This document shows, in pieces, positions 46,134 through 55,249 of a stretch of 64,000 bases of DNA. Position numbers and translations under genes: made by a program. The stretch is from the NCBI RefSeq assembly GCF_002234535.1, contig NZ_CP022521.1:5750001-5814000 (forward strand), written 5' to 3'. The notes beneath the pieces were generated by a model. It saw nothing but the letters and a program-made list of their open reading frames with translations, was not told the origin of the DNA and searched no databases. Position 1 is the first letter of the stretch; each line of letters begins with the position of its first letter. The stretch comes from Actinoalloteichus hoggarensis (GTDB taxonomy: Bacteria > Actinomycetota > Actinomycetes > Mycobacteriales > Pseudonocardiaceae).

Positions 46134-47521
46134 TCGAGGACGAGATGATCGAGGAAGCCCCCGTCGCCGTGCCGCCGGTCGGCGATCACGCGGCCGCCGA
46201 CCGCCTGGAGGTCCTGGCGGTTCCGGGTCTTCCCGAGTTCGCCGAGGGCCAGGATCTGGCGGCGGCGATCGCCGAGGGCGCGCCCTGGTTGCGGGACGGC
46301 GACGTCGTCGTCGTCACCAGCAAGGTGGTCTCCAAGGTCGAGGGCCGGATCGTGGACGTGCCCGCCGACCCGGCGGGCCGGGAGGCCGCCCGACGCGAAC
46401 TCGTGTTCGCGGAGGCGCGACGCGTCGTCGCCTCGTTCCGCAGCAGCCTGATCACGCAGAACCGGCTGGGCATCGTGCAGGCCGCCTCCGGCGTGGACAA
46501 CTCGAACATCGCGCTGGACAAGATCGCCCTCCTTCCGGAGGACCCGGACGGCTCGGCCGCGCGGCTGCGTGCCGCGCTGCACGAACTGTCCGGTGTCACG
46601 GTGGGCGTCGTCATCACCGACACGATGGGCCGTGCCTGGCGGGTGGGTCAGACCGACGCGGCGATCGGCTCCGCCGGGATCGGCGTCCTGCACCGCTACC
46701 ACGGCGGCGTCGACTCCTACGGCAATGAGCTGTCGGTGACCGCGGTCGCGGTGGCCGACGAGATCGCCGCGGCCGCGGACCTGGTCAAGGGCAAGCTGGG
46801 CGCCATGCCCGTGGCCGTCGTCCGTGGTCTGGCCGCCCAAGACGACGGCTCCACGGCGGCCGACCTGCTTCGGCCGGTGGAGGAGGACCTGTTCCGACTC
46901 GGCACCGACGAGGCCGTGGCGCAGGGCCGCCGCGAGGCGGTGCTGCTGCGACGCTCGATCCGCGAGTTCGACGACCGCCCGGTGGACCCGGCCGTGGTGC
47001 GGCGGGCGATCGGCATCGCGTTGACGGCTCCCGCACCGCATCACACTCGTCCCGTGCGATTCGTCTGGCTGCGTGATCGACGACGGCGCGACACGCTGCT
47101 GGAGGCGATGCGCGAGAAGTGGGTGCGGGACCTCTTGGCCGACGGCCGCGACGAGGCGTGGGCCCGGCGGCGGACGCGGCGAGGCGACCTGCTGTTCCGC
47201 GCGCCCGAACTCGTCCTGCCGTTCATGGTTCCCGACGGCGCGCACGACTATCCGGACGAGCGTCGGTCGGCGGCGGAGCACACCATGTTCACCGTCGCGG
47301 GTGGCGCGGCGGTGCAGGGCCTGCTGGTGGCGCTGGCGGCGGAGGACGTCGGGTCGTGCTGGGTCTCGTCCACGATGTTCTGCGCCGATCTCGTCCGCGA
47401 GGAGCTGGACCTGCCCGCCGACTGGCATCCGCTCGGCGCCGTGGCCGTCGGACATCCGGTGGCGGGGCCCCAGCCGCCCCGCGAACCGCGGGACCCGGCG
47501 TCGGGCCTGGTGGAGCTGTGA
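46130..47521 (+). CDS. fbiB: Bifunctional F420:gamma-glutamyl ligase/dehydro-F420-0 reductase FbiB
   Basis: 463-residue fusion. The N-terminal CofE domain ([53 protein letters not shown]) adds glutamates to F420-0. The C-terminal half from about residue 275 is an FMN-binding nitroreductase domain ([57 protein letters not shown]) that reduces the dehydro intermediate. GTG 46130 overlaps the fbiA stop. The two-domain form is that of mycobacteria and other actinomycetes rather than archaea, where CofE stands alone. Confidence 0.95.
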   Translation: MIEDEMIEEAPVAVPPVGDHAAADRLEVLAVPGLPEFAEGQDLAAAIAEGAPWLRDGDVVVVTSKVVSKVEGRIVDVPADPAGREAARRELVFAEARRVVASFRSSLITQNRLGIVQAASGVDNSNIALDKIALLPEDPDGSAARLRAALHELSGVTVGVVITDTMGRAWRVGQTDAAIGSAGIGVLHRYHGGVDSYGNELSVTAVAVADEIAAAADLVKGKLGAMPVAVVRGLAAQDDGSTAADLLRPVEEDLFRLGTDEAVAQGRREAVLLRRSIREFDDRPVDPAVVRRAIGIALTAPAPHHTRPVRFVWLRDRRRRDTLLEAMREKWVRDLLADGRDEAWARRRTRRGDLLFRAPELVLPFMVPDGAHDYPDERRSAAEHTMFTVAGGAAVQGLLVALAAEDVGSCWVSSTMFCADLVREELDLPADWHPLGAVAVGHPVAGPQPPREPRDPASGLVEL

Positions 47522-47523
47522 GG

Positions 47524-48057
47524 ATGCACGCGGACACGGTGGCGGTGTTGAGCGCCTGGCAGGCGCCGAACGCCGAACAGGAGTCGCTGCGACAGGCCTT
47601 TCTGGCCTTTCTCGCCTCCTCCCCGGATGCCTGCCGCCGGGAGTACGCCCCCGGCCATGTCACGGCGTCGGCGCTGGTGCTGGACGCGACGGGCCGCAGC
47701 ACGCTGCTGACCCTGCATCCCAGGGTGGGTCGCTGGCTTCAGCTCGGCGGACACTGCGAACCCGAGGACACCGGTCTGCGCGCGGCGGCGCTGCGCGAGG
47801 CCGAGGAGGAGTCGGGCATCCGGGGTCTGCGCATCGACCCGACGCCGCTGCATCTGGACGTCCACGGGCTGACCTGCTCGGGCGGGGCGCCCACCCGACA
47901 CTTCGACGTGCGCTACCTCGTCCGCGCTCCGGCGGGGGCGCGGGCGGTCCGCAGTGCGGAGTCGGTTGACCTACAGTGGTGGCCGGTGGACGGACTTCCG
48001 TCCAACGTGGACTCTGTTCCCCGCATGGTCGAGCTGGCGCTCGGCACCGAAGACTGA
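47524..48057 (+). CDS. Nudix hydrolase
   Basis: 177-residue Nudix protein beginning MHADTVAVLSAWQAP. The Nudix box is GGHCEPEDTGLRAAALREAE followed by EESGI, with one residue more than the textbook spacing, as in GDT-type relatives. HVTASALVLD and PTRHFDVRYLVRAP belong to the fold. ATG 47524 lies 2 bases past the fbiB stop with GGAG 8 bases upstream, so it is the third gene of the fbiAB operon. The substrate, a nucleoside diphosphate derivative, is not predictable. A link to F420 metabolism is positional only. Confidence 0.88.
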   Translation: MHADTVAVLSAWQAPNAEQESLRQAFLAFLASSPDACRREYAPGHVTASALVLDATGRSTLLTLHPRVGRWLQLGGHCEPEDTGLRAAALREAEEESGIRGLRIDPTPLHLDVHGLTCSGGAPTRHFDVRYLVRAPAGARAVRSAESVDLQWWPVDGLPSNVDSVPRMVELALGTED

Positions 48058-48212
48058 CGACGGGTAGTAGCCTGCCTCGCTCGCAGGGAATAGTGTGGAG
48101 ACCGCACCGGGTCCACCCCCGACGAGCGTGTACGACAAACGACGTCGATCACGGTGGCGGCGCCGATGCCAGACCCGATGTGGCCGAGGCAACGTCAGGA
48201 GAGGTCGTCACG

Positions 48213-48755
48213 ATGGACCCCCGCGATCGGGCCGACGAAACCCTCGCGCGAGCACGCGCTCGCGGCACCTTCGTCATCACGCCGGACAGCGCCACCTCCC
48301 CCATGGACGCCGCCAGCACCGTGCAGATTCCTCGGTCGGTGGTGACCGCCAGCGATTCGGTGAATCCGGCGCCGGATCACGATCCGACCGTGGTGCTGCG
48401 CGGTCGGGTCTCGCGGGGCCCGTATCCCAACCCCCCGGCCGGCGGCCACCAGTCGGGTGGGCACCCAGTCGGTGGTCCTCGCGACGGCGGCCCTCGGGAT
48501 GGCAGGGTGCCGCAGGGCCAGCAGCCACCGCACCCCGGCCATCGTCCGGGCCAGCGGCCGCCGCAACAGGGACAGGGTCAGCAGGCCCAGCCCCAGCAGC
48601 AGCCTGGTCAGCCCGGTCTGCCACAGCAGAATCAACCGCAGCAGGGCCAGCCGCCGGGGCCCCCGCTCCACCAGCAGCAGCCGTCCCAGGTGCCCGCCCA
48701 ACACCAGAACCAGGGCGAGTCGACCATCCCGCCGTGGCACACCGAGGAGTTCTGA
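48213..48755 (+). CDS. Gln/Pro-rich low-complexity protein, family unknown
   Basis: 180-residue protein in two parts. The first 70 residues are ordinary in composition (MDPRDRADETLARARARGTF, VITPDSATSPMDAASTVQIP, a DHDPTVVLRGRV segment). Residues 72-170 are Gln/Pro/Gly-rich with many QQ and PQQ pairs, and the protein ends in ESTIPPWHTEEF. GGAGAGG lies 8 bases before ATG 48213. It has no signal peptide or membrane span. The conserved-looking ends around a variable low-complexity middle suggest a real gene. It follows the Nudix gene by 155 bases. Confidence 0.7.
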   Translation: MDPRDRADETLARARARGTFVITPDSATSPMDAASTVQIPRSVVTASDSVNPAPDHDPTVVLRGRVSRGPYPNPPAGGHQSGGHPVGGPRDGGPRDGRVPQGQQPPHPGHRPGQRPPQQGQGQQAQPQQQPGQPGLPQQNQPQQGQPPGPPLHQQQPSQVPAQHQNQGESTIPPWHTEEF

Positions 48756-49328
48756 GCCTGGACGGCGACGCGGCACGGACGACGTGCCGGCCGGGTGACG
48801 AGGCCTGTCTCCGGCAGGCCCGTCTCCGGCGGCCGGCAGCCACGCGCCAGGCTGCCCCGCGACTCAGCGGCCCCGAGCCGACGTCCACGATCTCGCCCCG
48901 CCCGCCCGACCCGCGCTGCCCCGCCGAGGCCGCCCGGATCACGCGGGTTCCACGAAGCCCCGACTCAGGGGGCCGCCCCGCTCTCGACCGCCGAGGCCGC
49001 CAGAGGAATGACACGACCGAGGCAGGCCCGGCGGCGACGGCAGGCCGCCGTGTCGTGGCCTGGTGCCTACGGTCGTCCCCACCAGACTGAAGCGCCACAG
49101 GACCGGAGCGGCACAGGACTGCAACGGCCACCGGGCCGCGACGGCACCGGGGTCAAGCGCAACGGAGCCGAGACGGCACGCCGAAGAACGACGCCGGGTG
49201 CGTCGGCGGTGCGATGTCCGCCGATCGCGCCCACGTCCCGCGACCCGGCGCCGCAGGCGACCGCGCTCGCGCCGCCGGGATGCCCGACGTCGTCCAAGCC
49301 GCCCTTCCGGGCGTGATCACGCGGTCGA
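48756..49328. other. Intergenic region between convergent genes
   Basis: 573 bases between the Gln/Pro-rich gene and wbbL. A short GGCCTG/CAGGCC hairpin near 48800-48820 and a repeated CCGTCTCCGG element are the only structure seen. No gene is supported. Confidence 0.4.
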
Positions 49329-50240
49329 TCAGGACTTTCCGCCGCCGGCGTCGCGGAGTTCGAGCCGCCTGCGCGCTTCGAGGCCGACCTTGAGCGCCAA
49401 CCGCACCGGGGCCCATTCCGGACCCTGGTGACGATCCGCCAGGTAGCGGTAGGCGCTGCGATGGTGCTCGGTGAGCATCCGCCCGGAGGCCTTCGACGTG
49501 GAGTGCCCGCCGAGGTGGACGACCTCGGCGGTGGGCACGTACACGTTCAACCAGCCCGCCTTGGCGATCCGATCGCCGAGGTCGACGTCCTCGAAGTACA
49601 TGAAGTACCGGGAGTCGAAGCCGGCGACCGAGTCGAAGGCCGACCGGCGGATCAGCAGACACGAACCGGACAGCCAGCCCGCCGTGCGCTCCGTCAGGTG
49701 CGCGTCCGCCTGCCGGTAGGCACGGCTCCATGGGTTCCCCGGCCACACCTTGCCGAGGAGGCCGTGCCCGACGCCCTTGGTCAGGGAGGGGAGCATCCGC
49801 GCCGAGGGATAGACGCGGCCGTCGGTCTCGCGGATCAGCGGGCCGAACACCCCTCCCCTCGGCCACCGCCGCGCCGCCGCGAACAGTTCGTCGATGCTGC
49901 CCTCGCCCCATTCGAGGTCGGGATTGGCGATCAGCACCCAGCCGATCTCCGGCCCCAGCGTGGCGACGCCTCGATTGGCCGCACCGCCGTAGCCGAGGTT
50001 CTCCCCGATCCGCAGCAGCGTCACGCCGTCCCGCTCGGCACCCTTCTCCGGCGCTCCGTCGACGGACCCGTTGTCGGCGAGCACGACCTGGACCGGGCGG
50101 GTCGTCGCGGCCTCGAGGGTGTCGAGGAACCGGGCGAGCGTCTCACCGGGGGAATAGGTGACGGTGACGACGGCGAGCCCTTCGCCGTAGGAGACCGGCT
50201 CGGCGGAGGCAGCGGATCGCGAAGAGGTCACGAGAAGCAT
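49329..50240 (-). CDS. wbbL: dTDP-rhamnosyltransferase WbbL
   Basis: 303-residue GT2 enzyme that adds L-rhamnose from dTDP-Rha to decaprenyl-PP-GlcNAc, making the linkage disaccharide between arabinogalactan and peptidoglycan. Motifs run AVVTVTYSPGETLARFLDTL, LADNGSVDGAPE, NPDLEWGEGSIDEL (metal-binding Asp), WLSGSCLLIRRSAF and YFMYFEDVDLGDRIAKAGWL (catalytic Asp). Line-by-line resemblance to Rv3265c (301 residues) is strong. The start is uncertain: ATG 50240 is chosen and GTG 50231 is possible. rmlD lies 9.2 kb away instead of adjacent. Confidence 0.93.
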   Translation of the reverse strand: MLLVTSSRSAASAEPVSYGEGLAVVTVTYSPGETLARFLDTLEAATTRPVQVVLADNGSVDGAPEKGAERDGVTLLRIGENLGYGGAANRGVATLGPEIGWVLIANPDLEWGEGSIDELFAAARRWPRGGVFGPLIRETDGRVYPSARMLPSLTKGVGHGLLGKVWPGNPWSRAYRQADAHLTERTAGWLSGSCLLIRRSAFDSVAGFDSRYFMYFEDVDLGDRIAKAGWLNVYVPTAEVVHLGGHSTSKASGRMLTEHHRSAYRYLADRHQGPEWAPVRLALKVGLEARRRLELRDAGGGKS

Positions 50241-50707
50241 TCTGCACGGTCGGATTCGACGGGACGGCGGCGGCGTGCGTGCCTGCGGGCGCCCGGCGGC
50301 GGCCGTCACGACCGCCCAGGCAGCCGCCTTCTCGGGCGGTCGCGAGGTGCCTGCCCGGCGGCCGTTCGCGACCGTTCGGCACCGATCGCGGCCGTCCGGC
50401 ACCGGGCACGGCGGGACGAGACGGTCCGGATGCGAGGTCGTGCCGCCCTGTCCGCGGGTGTGGGGCGTCAGGGTGTCGTCGATGCGTCGAGCGTGCCATC
50501 GGGATCGGGTGTCGGGGTCGCGCGTCGAGGTCGGCGCTGCGTGCCGGGCGCTGCTCCGGACCGGCGACCAGGCTGCGGTCCCTCATGCGCTGGATCGGCC
50601 TGGCGGCGTGCGGCGATGACTCCGCACCGACCACTGTGGCGTGATCGGGAAGGGACCTCCGGAGCCGCTCGGGCCGACCGCGTGCCGCGCGGGGGACGCC
50701 GGTCCCG
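50241..50707. other. Intergenic region upstream of wbbL
   Basis: 467 bases between two minus-strand glycosyltransferase genes. The wbbL promoter should lie here; nothing distinctive was seen. Confidence 0.4.
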
Positions 50708-51859
50708 TCACCGGCCTCGGCGATGCACCGCCCACGCCCTCGCGTAGGCGGCCCGATGTCGGACGGCGCTGGCCGCCCAGGAGAACTCCTGGGATCGCGC
50801 CTGCGCCGCGGCGCCCAGCGCCTTGCGCCGCGCCGGATCGTCGAGCAGCTCGCCGAGGGCGGCGGCGATGTCGCCCGCGCCGACGCCGCAGTAGGCCACC
50901 GCGTCGCCCCCGACCTCGGGGAGACTGAGCCTGCGGGTCGTCAGCACGGCGGCCCCGCAGGCCATGGCCTCCAGGACGGGCAGGCCGAAGCCCTCGCCCA
51001 GGCTGGGGTAGGCGACGACGTCGGCCCCGCCGAGGAAGCCCGCCAGGTTCTTGAAAGGCAGATAGCCCGCCCGGATGACGCGGACCCGATGCGGCACGGA
51101 GCCGAGGGCACGTTCGATCTGTCCGTCCCAGCCGGGCTGTCCCGCGAGGACGAGCGCGGGCGGGTCGCGTCGGCCCTCGCACGCCCTGGCGAAGCCGCGA
51201 ATCAAGGCGGGCACGTTCTTCCTCGGTTCCAGCGCGCCGAGGAAGGCGACGTAGGACGTGTCCTCCAGATCGAGCAGACGGCGGACCTCGTCGGTCTCCG
51301 GCTCGCTCGGCGGGTGGAATCGGTCGGTGTCCACGCCGTGGGCGACGACCTGAAGGCTGCTGCGGCCCGCACCGACGACCCTGGTGAGCTCGTCGGCCGT
51401 GGCATGGCTCGGGGCGATGCAGAGCGCGGCCTTGGCCAGCGCGGCCCGCGTCCAGGCACGGAAGAAGCGGGCCTTCACGGAGGAGTGCAGCGTCGGATCG
51501 GTGAAGAAGGTCGCGTCGTGCAGAGTGACCACGCCGGCGGCCCGGTTCGCCAACGGCGTCGTGTAATGCGGCGAGTGCAGCAGGTCGACGTCGAGCCTGC
51601 GCACGAGCCGCGGCAGCGTCGTCTGCTCCCAGCTCAGTCGCGCCGTCCTCGTCGCGACGGCCTCGGCGGCGGGAACCACCCGCGAGTGCGGGGCGAGGCG
51701 CGTGTACAGCTCGGCGTCTCGGGGCTGACACACCAGGCTGATCCGGGCGCCGTCCCGATCCAACGCGGCGACGAGCGAGTCGACGTAGCGGCCGACGCCG
51801 CCCCGGTCAGTGGGGACGGCCGTGGCGTCGATCAGCACGCTGGGTTCGGCTACGCGCAC
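50708..51859 (-). CDS. GT4-family glycosyltransferase A
   Basis: 383-residue GT-B fold, retaining glycosyltransferase. The N-terminal domain begins VLIDATAVPTDRGGVGRYVDSL and has DLLHSPHYTTPLANRAAGVVTLHD. The C-terminal nucleotide-sugar domain has YVAFLGALEPRKNVPALI, IRAGYLPFKNLAGFLGGADV and the GT4 signature YPSLGEGFGLPVLEAMACG with the paired Glu. Cytoplasmic. GTG 51859 has TAGGCT 6 bases upstream, so it is probably leaderless. Donor and acceptor are unknown; a mannosyl- or rhamnosyltransferase of a surface polymer is plausible given the neighbours. Confidence 0.9.
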   Translation of the reverse strand: MRVAEPSVLIDATAVPTDRGGVGRYVDSLVAALDRDGARISLVCQPRDAELYTRLAPHSRVVPAAEAVATRTARLSWEQTTLPRLVRRLDVDLLHSPHYTTPLANRAAGVVTLHDATFFTDPTLHSSVKARFFRAWTRAALAKAALCIAPSHATADELTRVVGAGRSSLQVVAHGVDTDRFHPPSEPETDEVRRLLDLEDTSYVAFLGALEPRKNVPALIRGFARACEGRRDPPALVLAGQPGWDGQIERALGSVPHRVRVIRAGYLPFKNLAGFLGGADVVAYPSLGEGFGLPVLEAMACGAAVLTTRRLSLPEVGGDAVAYCGVGAGDIAAALGELLDDPARRKALGAAAQARSQEFSWAASAVRHRAAYARAWAVHRRGR

Positions 51860-51865
51860 TGGGGC

Positions 51866-51871
51866 AGCCTA
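51866..51871 (-). promoter_or_regulatory. -10 element of the leaderless GT4 gene
   Basis: TAGGCT on the minus strand, 6 bases before GTG 51859. The same hexamer and spacing occur before the YbaK-type gene. The rest of 51872-52233 has no gene. Confidence 0.5.
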
Positions 51872-52233
51872 CGGCGTCGACCGGGCCGGATCGGCGAGAT
51901 CGACCAAAACGAGACCGGCCGCACCCTGTGCGGACACCCTGCGCCGTCGGCGGCCGACGATCCGACGCGCTCCGACGACGGCCGGTCACCGATGGTCGTC
52001 GGAATCGGTTCGGCCGATGCCTGCCCGGGATGTGCCGAACGCGACCAGAGCACGGCGGGGCACCGGCGGGGCCGGGAGCCGGACGGGCCGAGGCACGGGA
52101 AGGACGCGAGCGGACGACTGCCCGGCTCCGGGCAGTCGGCGTTCGGCGTTCGGGCCGGGGTGCTCGGCGTTCACCGCTCCGGCGCACATCGCGCCCATGT
52201 CCACATGCGCACCACGGGTGCCCACCCAGGGGC

Positions 52234-53358
52234 TCAGCGGCGCTGCCGGGCGGCCAGGTGCGCCGCCCAGACCTCTTCGGCGGCACGCCGCCAGGTGAAG
52301 TCGGCCGCCCGACGTCGGCCCGCAGCCCGCATCGCGGCGGCGACGGCGGGCTCGGTCAGCACCCGACGCAGCGCCTCGGCGAACGCGGACGGGTCTTCCC
52401 GCGGCACCACACGACCCGCGCCGCCACCGACCTCGACGAGCGCGGGGACGTCGGTGTGCACCACGGGCACGCCCGCCGACATCGCCTCGATGAGCGGCAG
52501 CCCGAAGCCCTCCGCCCGGCTCGGCACGGCCAACGCCCCGGCACGCCGCAACACGACGGAGAGCTCGGCATCGCTCACCCGCCCGAGCAGGCGGACCCGG
52601 TCGTCGCCGAGCCCGCTGCGCCGGGCCAGCTCCCTCGGATCGACGCCGCCCCAGCCGGAGGCGCCCGCGATCAGCAGCGGAACCCGCGGGCACCGGGGGT
52701 CGGCCAGCGCCTCGATCAAGACGTCGATCCCCTTGCGCGGTTCGACGGTGCCCACGGCCAGCACGTAGCCCTCGGGCAGCGCGAGCCGGTCGACGATCTC
52801 CTCGGTCCGCCGCCGATCGGTCTCCTCGGCCAGCGCGGCGGAGACGCCTTCGCCGACGACGCGGGTGCGGAGGCCGGGGCCGAGGCGACGGGCGAGGTCC
52901 GCCGCGACGGCCTCGGTGGGCACGATCAGCGTGGCGGCCGTCCGCGCCGCGCGGCCGATCATCTCGCGATGCCACTGCACGCCGCGCGGCGTCAGCGTCT
53001 CCGGGTGTGTCCACGGCACCGTGTCGTGCACCGTGACGATCAGGCTGCGACCGCGTCGTACCACCGGCGGGGCCAGCGGTGTCGGGGCGTGCACGGCGTC
53101 CCCGCCCGGCCACAGCGGCAGGCCGCGCTGCCAGGCCGCCGACAGCGCGCGTCGCGGCAGGGGCAGCGGGACGGGCCCGGCGACGCCGGGGATCACCGCG
53201 GCGGAGAGGTCTCCGTGGTGCGCGGTGACGCCTGCCACCGTCCAGTCCGGGGGCGCGGTGGCGGCCAGCGCCGCCGTCAGTTCGCGGGTGTAGCGGCCGG
53301 TGCCGCCGGGAACCGGGGCCAGCAGCTGCTCGGTGAGCACGACGAGGACGGGCACCAC
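52234..53358 (-). CDS. GT4-family glycosyltransferase B
   Basis: 374-residue GT-B glycosyltransferase related to the neighbouring GT4 but clearly distinct. LAPVPGGTGRYTRELTAAL, DAVHAPTPLAPPVVRRGRSLIVTVHDT and VLAVGTVEPRKGIDVLIEAL are followed by the signature VPSRAEGFGLPLIEAMSAGVPVV. It starts at GTG 53358 or the adjoining GTG 53355; neither has a strong ribosome binding site. Its promoter region, 53359-53498, is shared with the divergent GT2 gene. Acceptor unknown. Confidence 0.9.
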   Translation of the reverse strand: MVPVLVVLTEQLLAPVPGGTGRYTRELTAALAATAPPDWTVAGVTAHHGDLSAAVIPGVAGPVPLPLPRRALSAAWQRGLPLWPGGDAVHAPTPLAPPVVRRGRSLIVTVHDTVPWTHPETLTPRGVQWHREMIGRAARTAATLIVPTEAVAADLARRLGPGLRTRVVGEGVSAALAEETDRRRTEEIVDRLALPEGYVLAVGTVEPRKGIDVLIEALADPRCPRVPLLIAGASGWGGVDPRELARRSGLGDDRVRLLGRVSDAELSVVLRRAGALAVPSRAEGFGLPLIEAMSAGVPVVHTDVPALVEVGGGAGRVVPREDPSAFAEALRRVLTEPAVAAAMRAAGRRRAADFTWRRAAEEVWAAHLAARQRR

Positions 53359-53486
53359 ATCACGGTGCCATGCCCGACGCCGCGGTCGCCTCGAAACCCC
53401 GCCGTCGCCACGGTGATCGCCGGACGAACCGGCCGCCCGCGTGGTCGTCCCCGCAGGCTGGGCATCGGGCCGACGCGGGGAGGCGA

Positions 53487-53492
53487 TAGCGT
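53487..53492 (+). promoter_or_regulatory. -10 element of the leaderless GT2 gene
   Basis: TAGCGT, 6 bases before ATG 53499, in a 140-base divergent region. No Shine-Dalgarno precedes the ATG. Confidence 0.45.
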
Positions 53493-53498
53493 CAGCGA

Positions 53499-54806
53499 AT
53501 GCACCCCGCAGGCACGCCACGCACCACGGTGGTGGTGGTCACCTGGCAGGGCCGAGCCCATCTCGGCGACTGTCTCGACGCACTCGGCAGGCAGACTCGG
53601 CCGCACCGCATCCTGGTCGTCGACAATGCTTCGACCGACGGGACCCGCGAGGTGCTCGCGGAGCATCCGAGCACACCCGTGGTGCTGCGGACGGCCACCA
53701 ATCTCGGTTACGCGGGCGCGCTCGCGGCCGCACTGCGGCAGGTTCACACGCCGTTCGTCGCCTGGCTGAACGACGATGCCGTCCCGGAGCCGGACTGGCT
53801 CGCCGAGCTGGAGCGGGCGCTCGACGAGAACCCGTCGGCGGCGGCCGCCACCGCCACCCTGATCGCCCCGAACGGCTCGGTGCAGTCCAGCGGTGTTCGG
53901 CTCACCGACCAGGGGTACGGCTTCGACCGCGACACCGAGCCGCCGGAGCCCGCCGAGGCCGAATCGTCGGCCGCGCCTCGTACGGGGCGGCGCGCCGAGG
54001 CGGACGCTTCGGCTGTGTCGGCGGCGACGACCGAGTCCGCGGCGACGGCGATGTCCGCGACAGTGCCGTCCGCGACGGTGCCGTCCGAGTCGGGAGTCTC
54101 CGTCGAGGCCGCGCCGGTGGTCGGGGCACCGACGGGTGTCGGGGCGACCCCGGCCGAGGGCCGACGAGCCGCCCCCACCGCCGTCGTGGACGGCGCCGCC
54201 TCCGTGAACGCGGGCGACGGGTCTCGGGACGAGCCCGTGCGGCGGGGCCCGACGGCGGCGTCGACGTCGACCGATGCCTCGCCCGCCGAGCAGGCCACGG
54301 CGGGGCCCGAGGTGTTCGGCCTCTGCGGCGGCGCGGCCCTGCTGCGAACGCCCGTGCTGCGGGCGATCGGCGGGGTGCCCGCGCGCTTCTTCTGCTACTA
54401 CGAGGACACCGACACCGCCTGGCGACTTCGATTGGCGGGCCATGACGTCATCTGGGCTCGACACGCCCGCGTCCTGCATCATCACGGGGTCAGCACGCGG
54501 CCCGGCTCGGCGAGGTTCCATCGATGGAACGAACGCAATCGGCTGCTCATGCTGCTGCGCTGCGCGCCGGGTGAGGTAGCCGTGCGGGAGCTGCTGCGCT
54601 TCGCCGCGATCACTGTGCTGCTGCCGCTGCGCGGACGACGCGGGCAGGTGGTCCCGAACACGCCGAACTTCCGGGTCGGACTGCGGGCGGGCGTGATCGC
54701 CGAGGTCCTCGGCAGACTCCCCGCCGTCCTGCTCGACCGGCATCGCATCGGCAGGCGATCGCGGGTGTCCCGCCAGTTCGTCTGGCGTCGCTGGTCGGGC
54801 CGCTGA
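53499..54806 (+). CDS. GT2-family glycosyltransferase with a long low-complexity insert
   Basis: 435-residue inverting GT-A enzyme. The first half has TTVVVVTWQGRAHLGDCLDAL, VVDNASTDGTREVL, NLGYAGALAAAL and the metal-binding WLNDDAVPEPDW (Asp92-93). The second has EVFGLCGGAALLRTPVLRAIGG and the catalytic-base region FFCYYEDTDTAWRLRLAGHDV, then HHHGVSTRPGSARFHRWNERNR. Between them, residues of about 148-270 form an Ala/Ser/Thr/Pro/Glu-rich stretch with no predicted fold. The insert lies inside the catalytic domain, directly before FGLCGG, and is in frame, so the gene is probably intact. Likely leaderless. Confidence 0.88.
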   Translation: MHPAGTPRTTVVVVTWQGRAHLGDCLDALGRQTRPHRILVVDNASTDGTREVLAEHPSTPVVLRTATNLGYAGALAAALRQVHTPFVAWLNDDAVPEPDWLAELERALDENPSAAAATATLIAPNGSVQSSGVRLTDQGYGFDRDTEPPEPAEAESSAAPRTGRRAEADASAVSAATTESAATAMSATVPSATVPSESGVSVEAAPVVGAPTGVGATPAEGRRAAPTAVVDGAASVNAGDGSRDEPVRRGPTAASTSTDASPAEQATAGPEVFGLCGGAALLRTPVLRAIGGVPARFFCYYEDTDTAWRLRLAGHDVIWARHARVLHHHGVSTRPGSARFHRWNERNRLLMLLRCAPGEVAVRELLRFAAITVLLPLRGRRGQVVPNTPNFRVGLRAGVIAEVLGRLPAVLLDRHRIGRRSRVSRQFVWRRWSGR

Positions 54807-55249
54807 CCCGTCGGGCGGTGCGGAACCCGGCCTCGACGCGGGGGCCGCCCGCCCATCGGCCGTCAGCCGGGACCGGAGCACGGCCGGGCACCGAAACGGC
54901 GAACATGGCCGCGGGCGACGATCACCCGCCGAGGCCTGCGGGACACGACGCGCGGCTCGCGGCCGCGGTCACCGCGGACCGGGCGTACCGGCCGAAGCGC
55001 CCCGGCCCGGAAGTCGTCGCCGCGCCCCGGCCGCGGATCACCTCTCTGCCCCTCGTCGCCTCAGCCCCGTGCCCGGCCCTGCACCCCGGACGCTCGGGCA
55101 GGCCGCGTGCCACGGCCGGGTCCGGACGTCGCACCGCCGGGGACGAACCGACGAATCCGCCCGATCTCACCCGGACCAGACGTGGTTCACCGATGATCAG
55201 GGGGATGGTGCACGCTTAATACCGCACGAACGCACAGAGAGGGGACGAG
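54807..55249. other. Intergenic region before the GT2-GT4 fusion gene
   Basis: 443 bases with no supported gene. The last 60 bases (about 55195-55245) are less GC-rich and contain GGATGGTGCACGCTTAAT, a probable promoter area. Confidence 0.4.
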
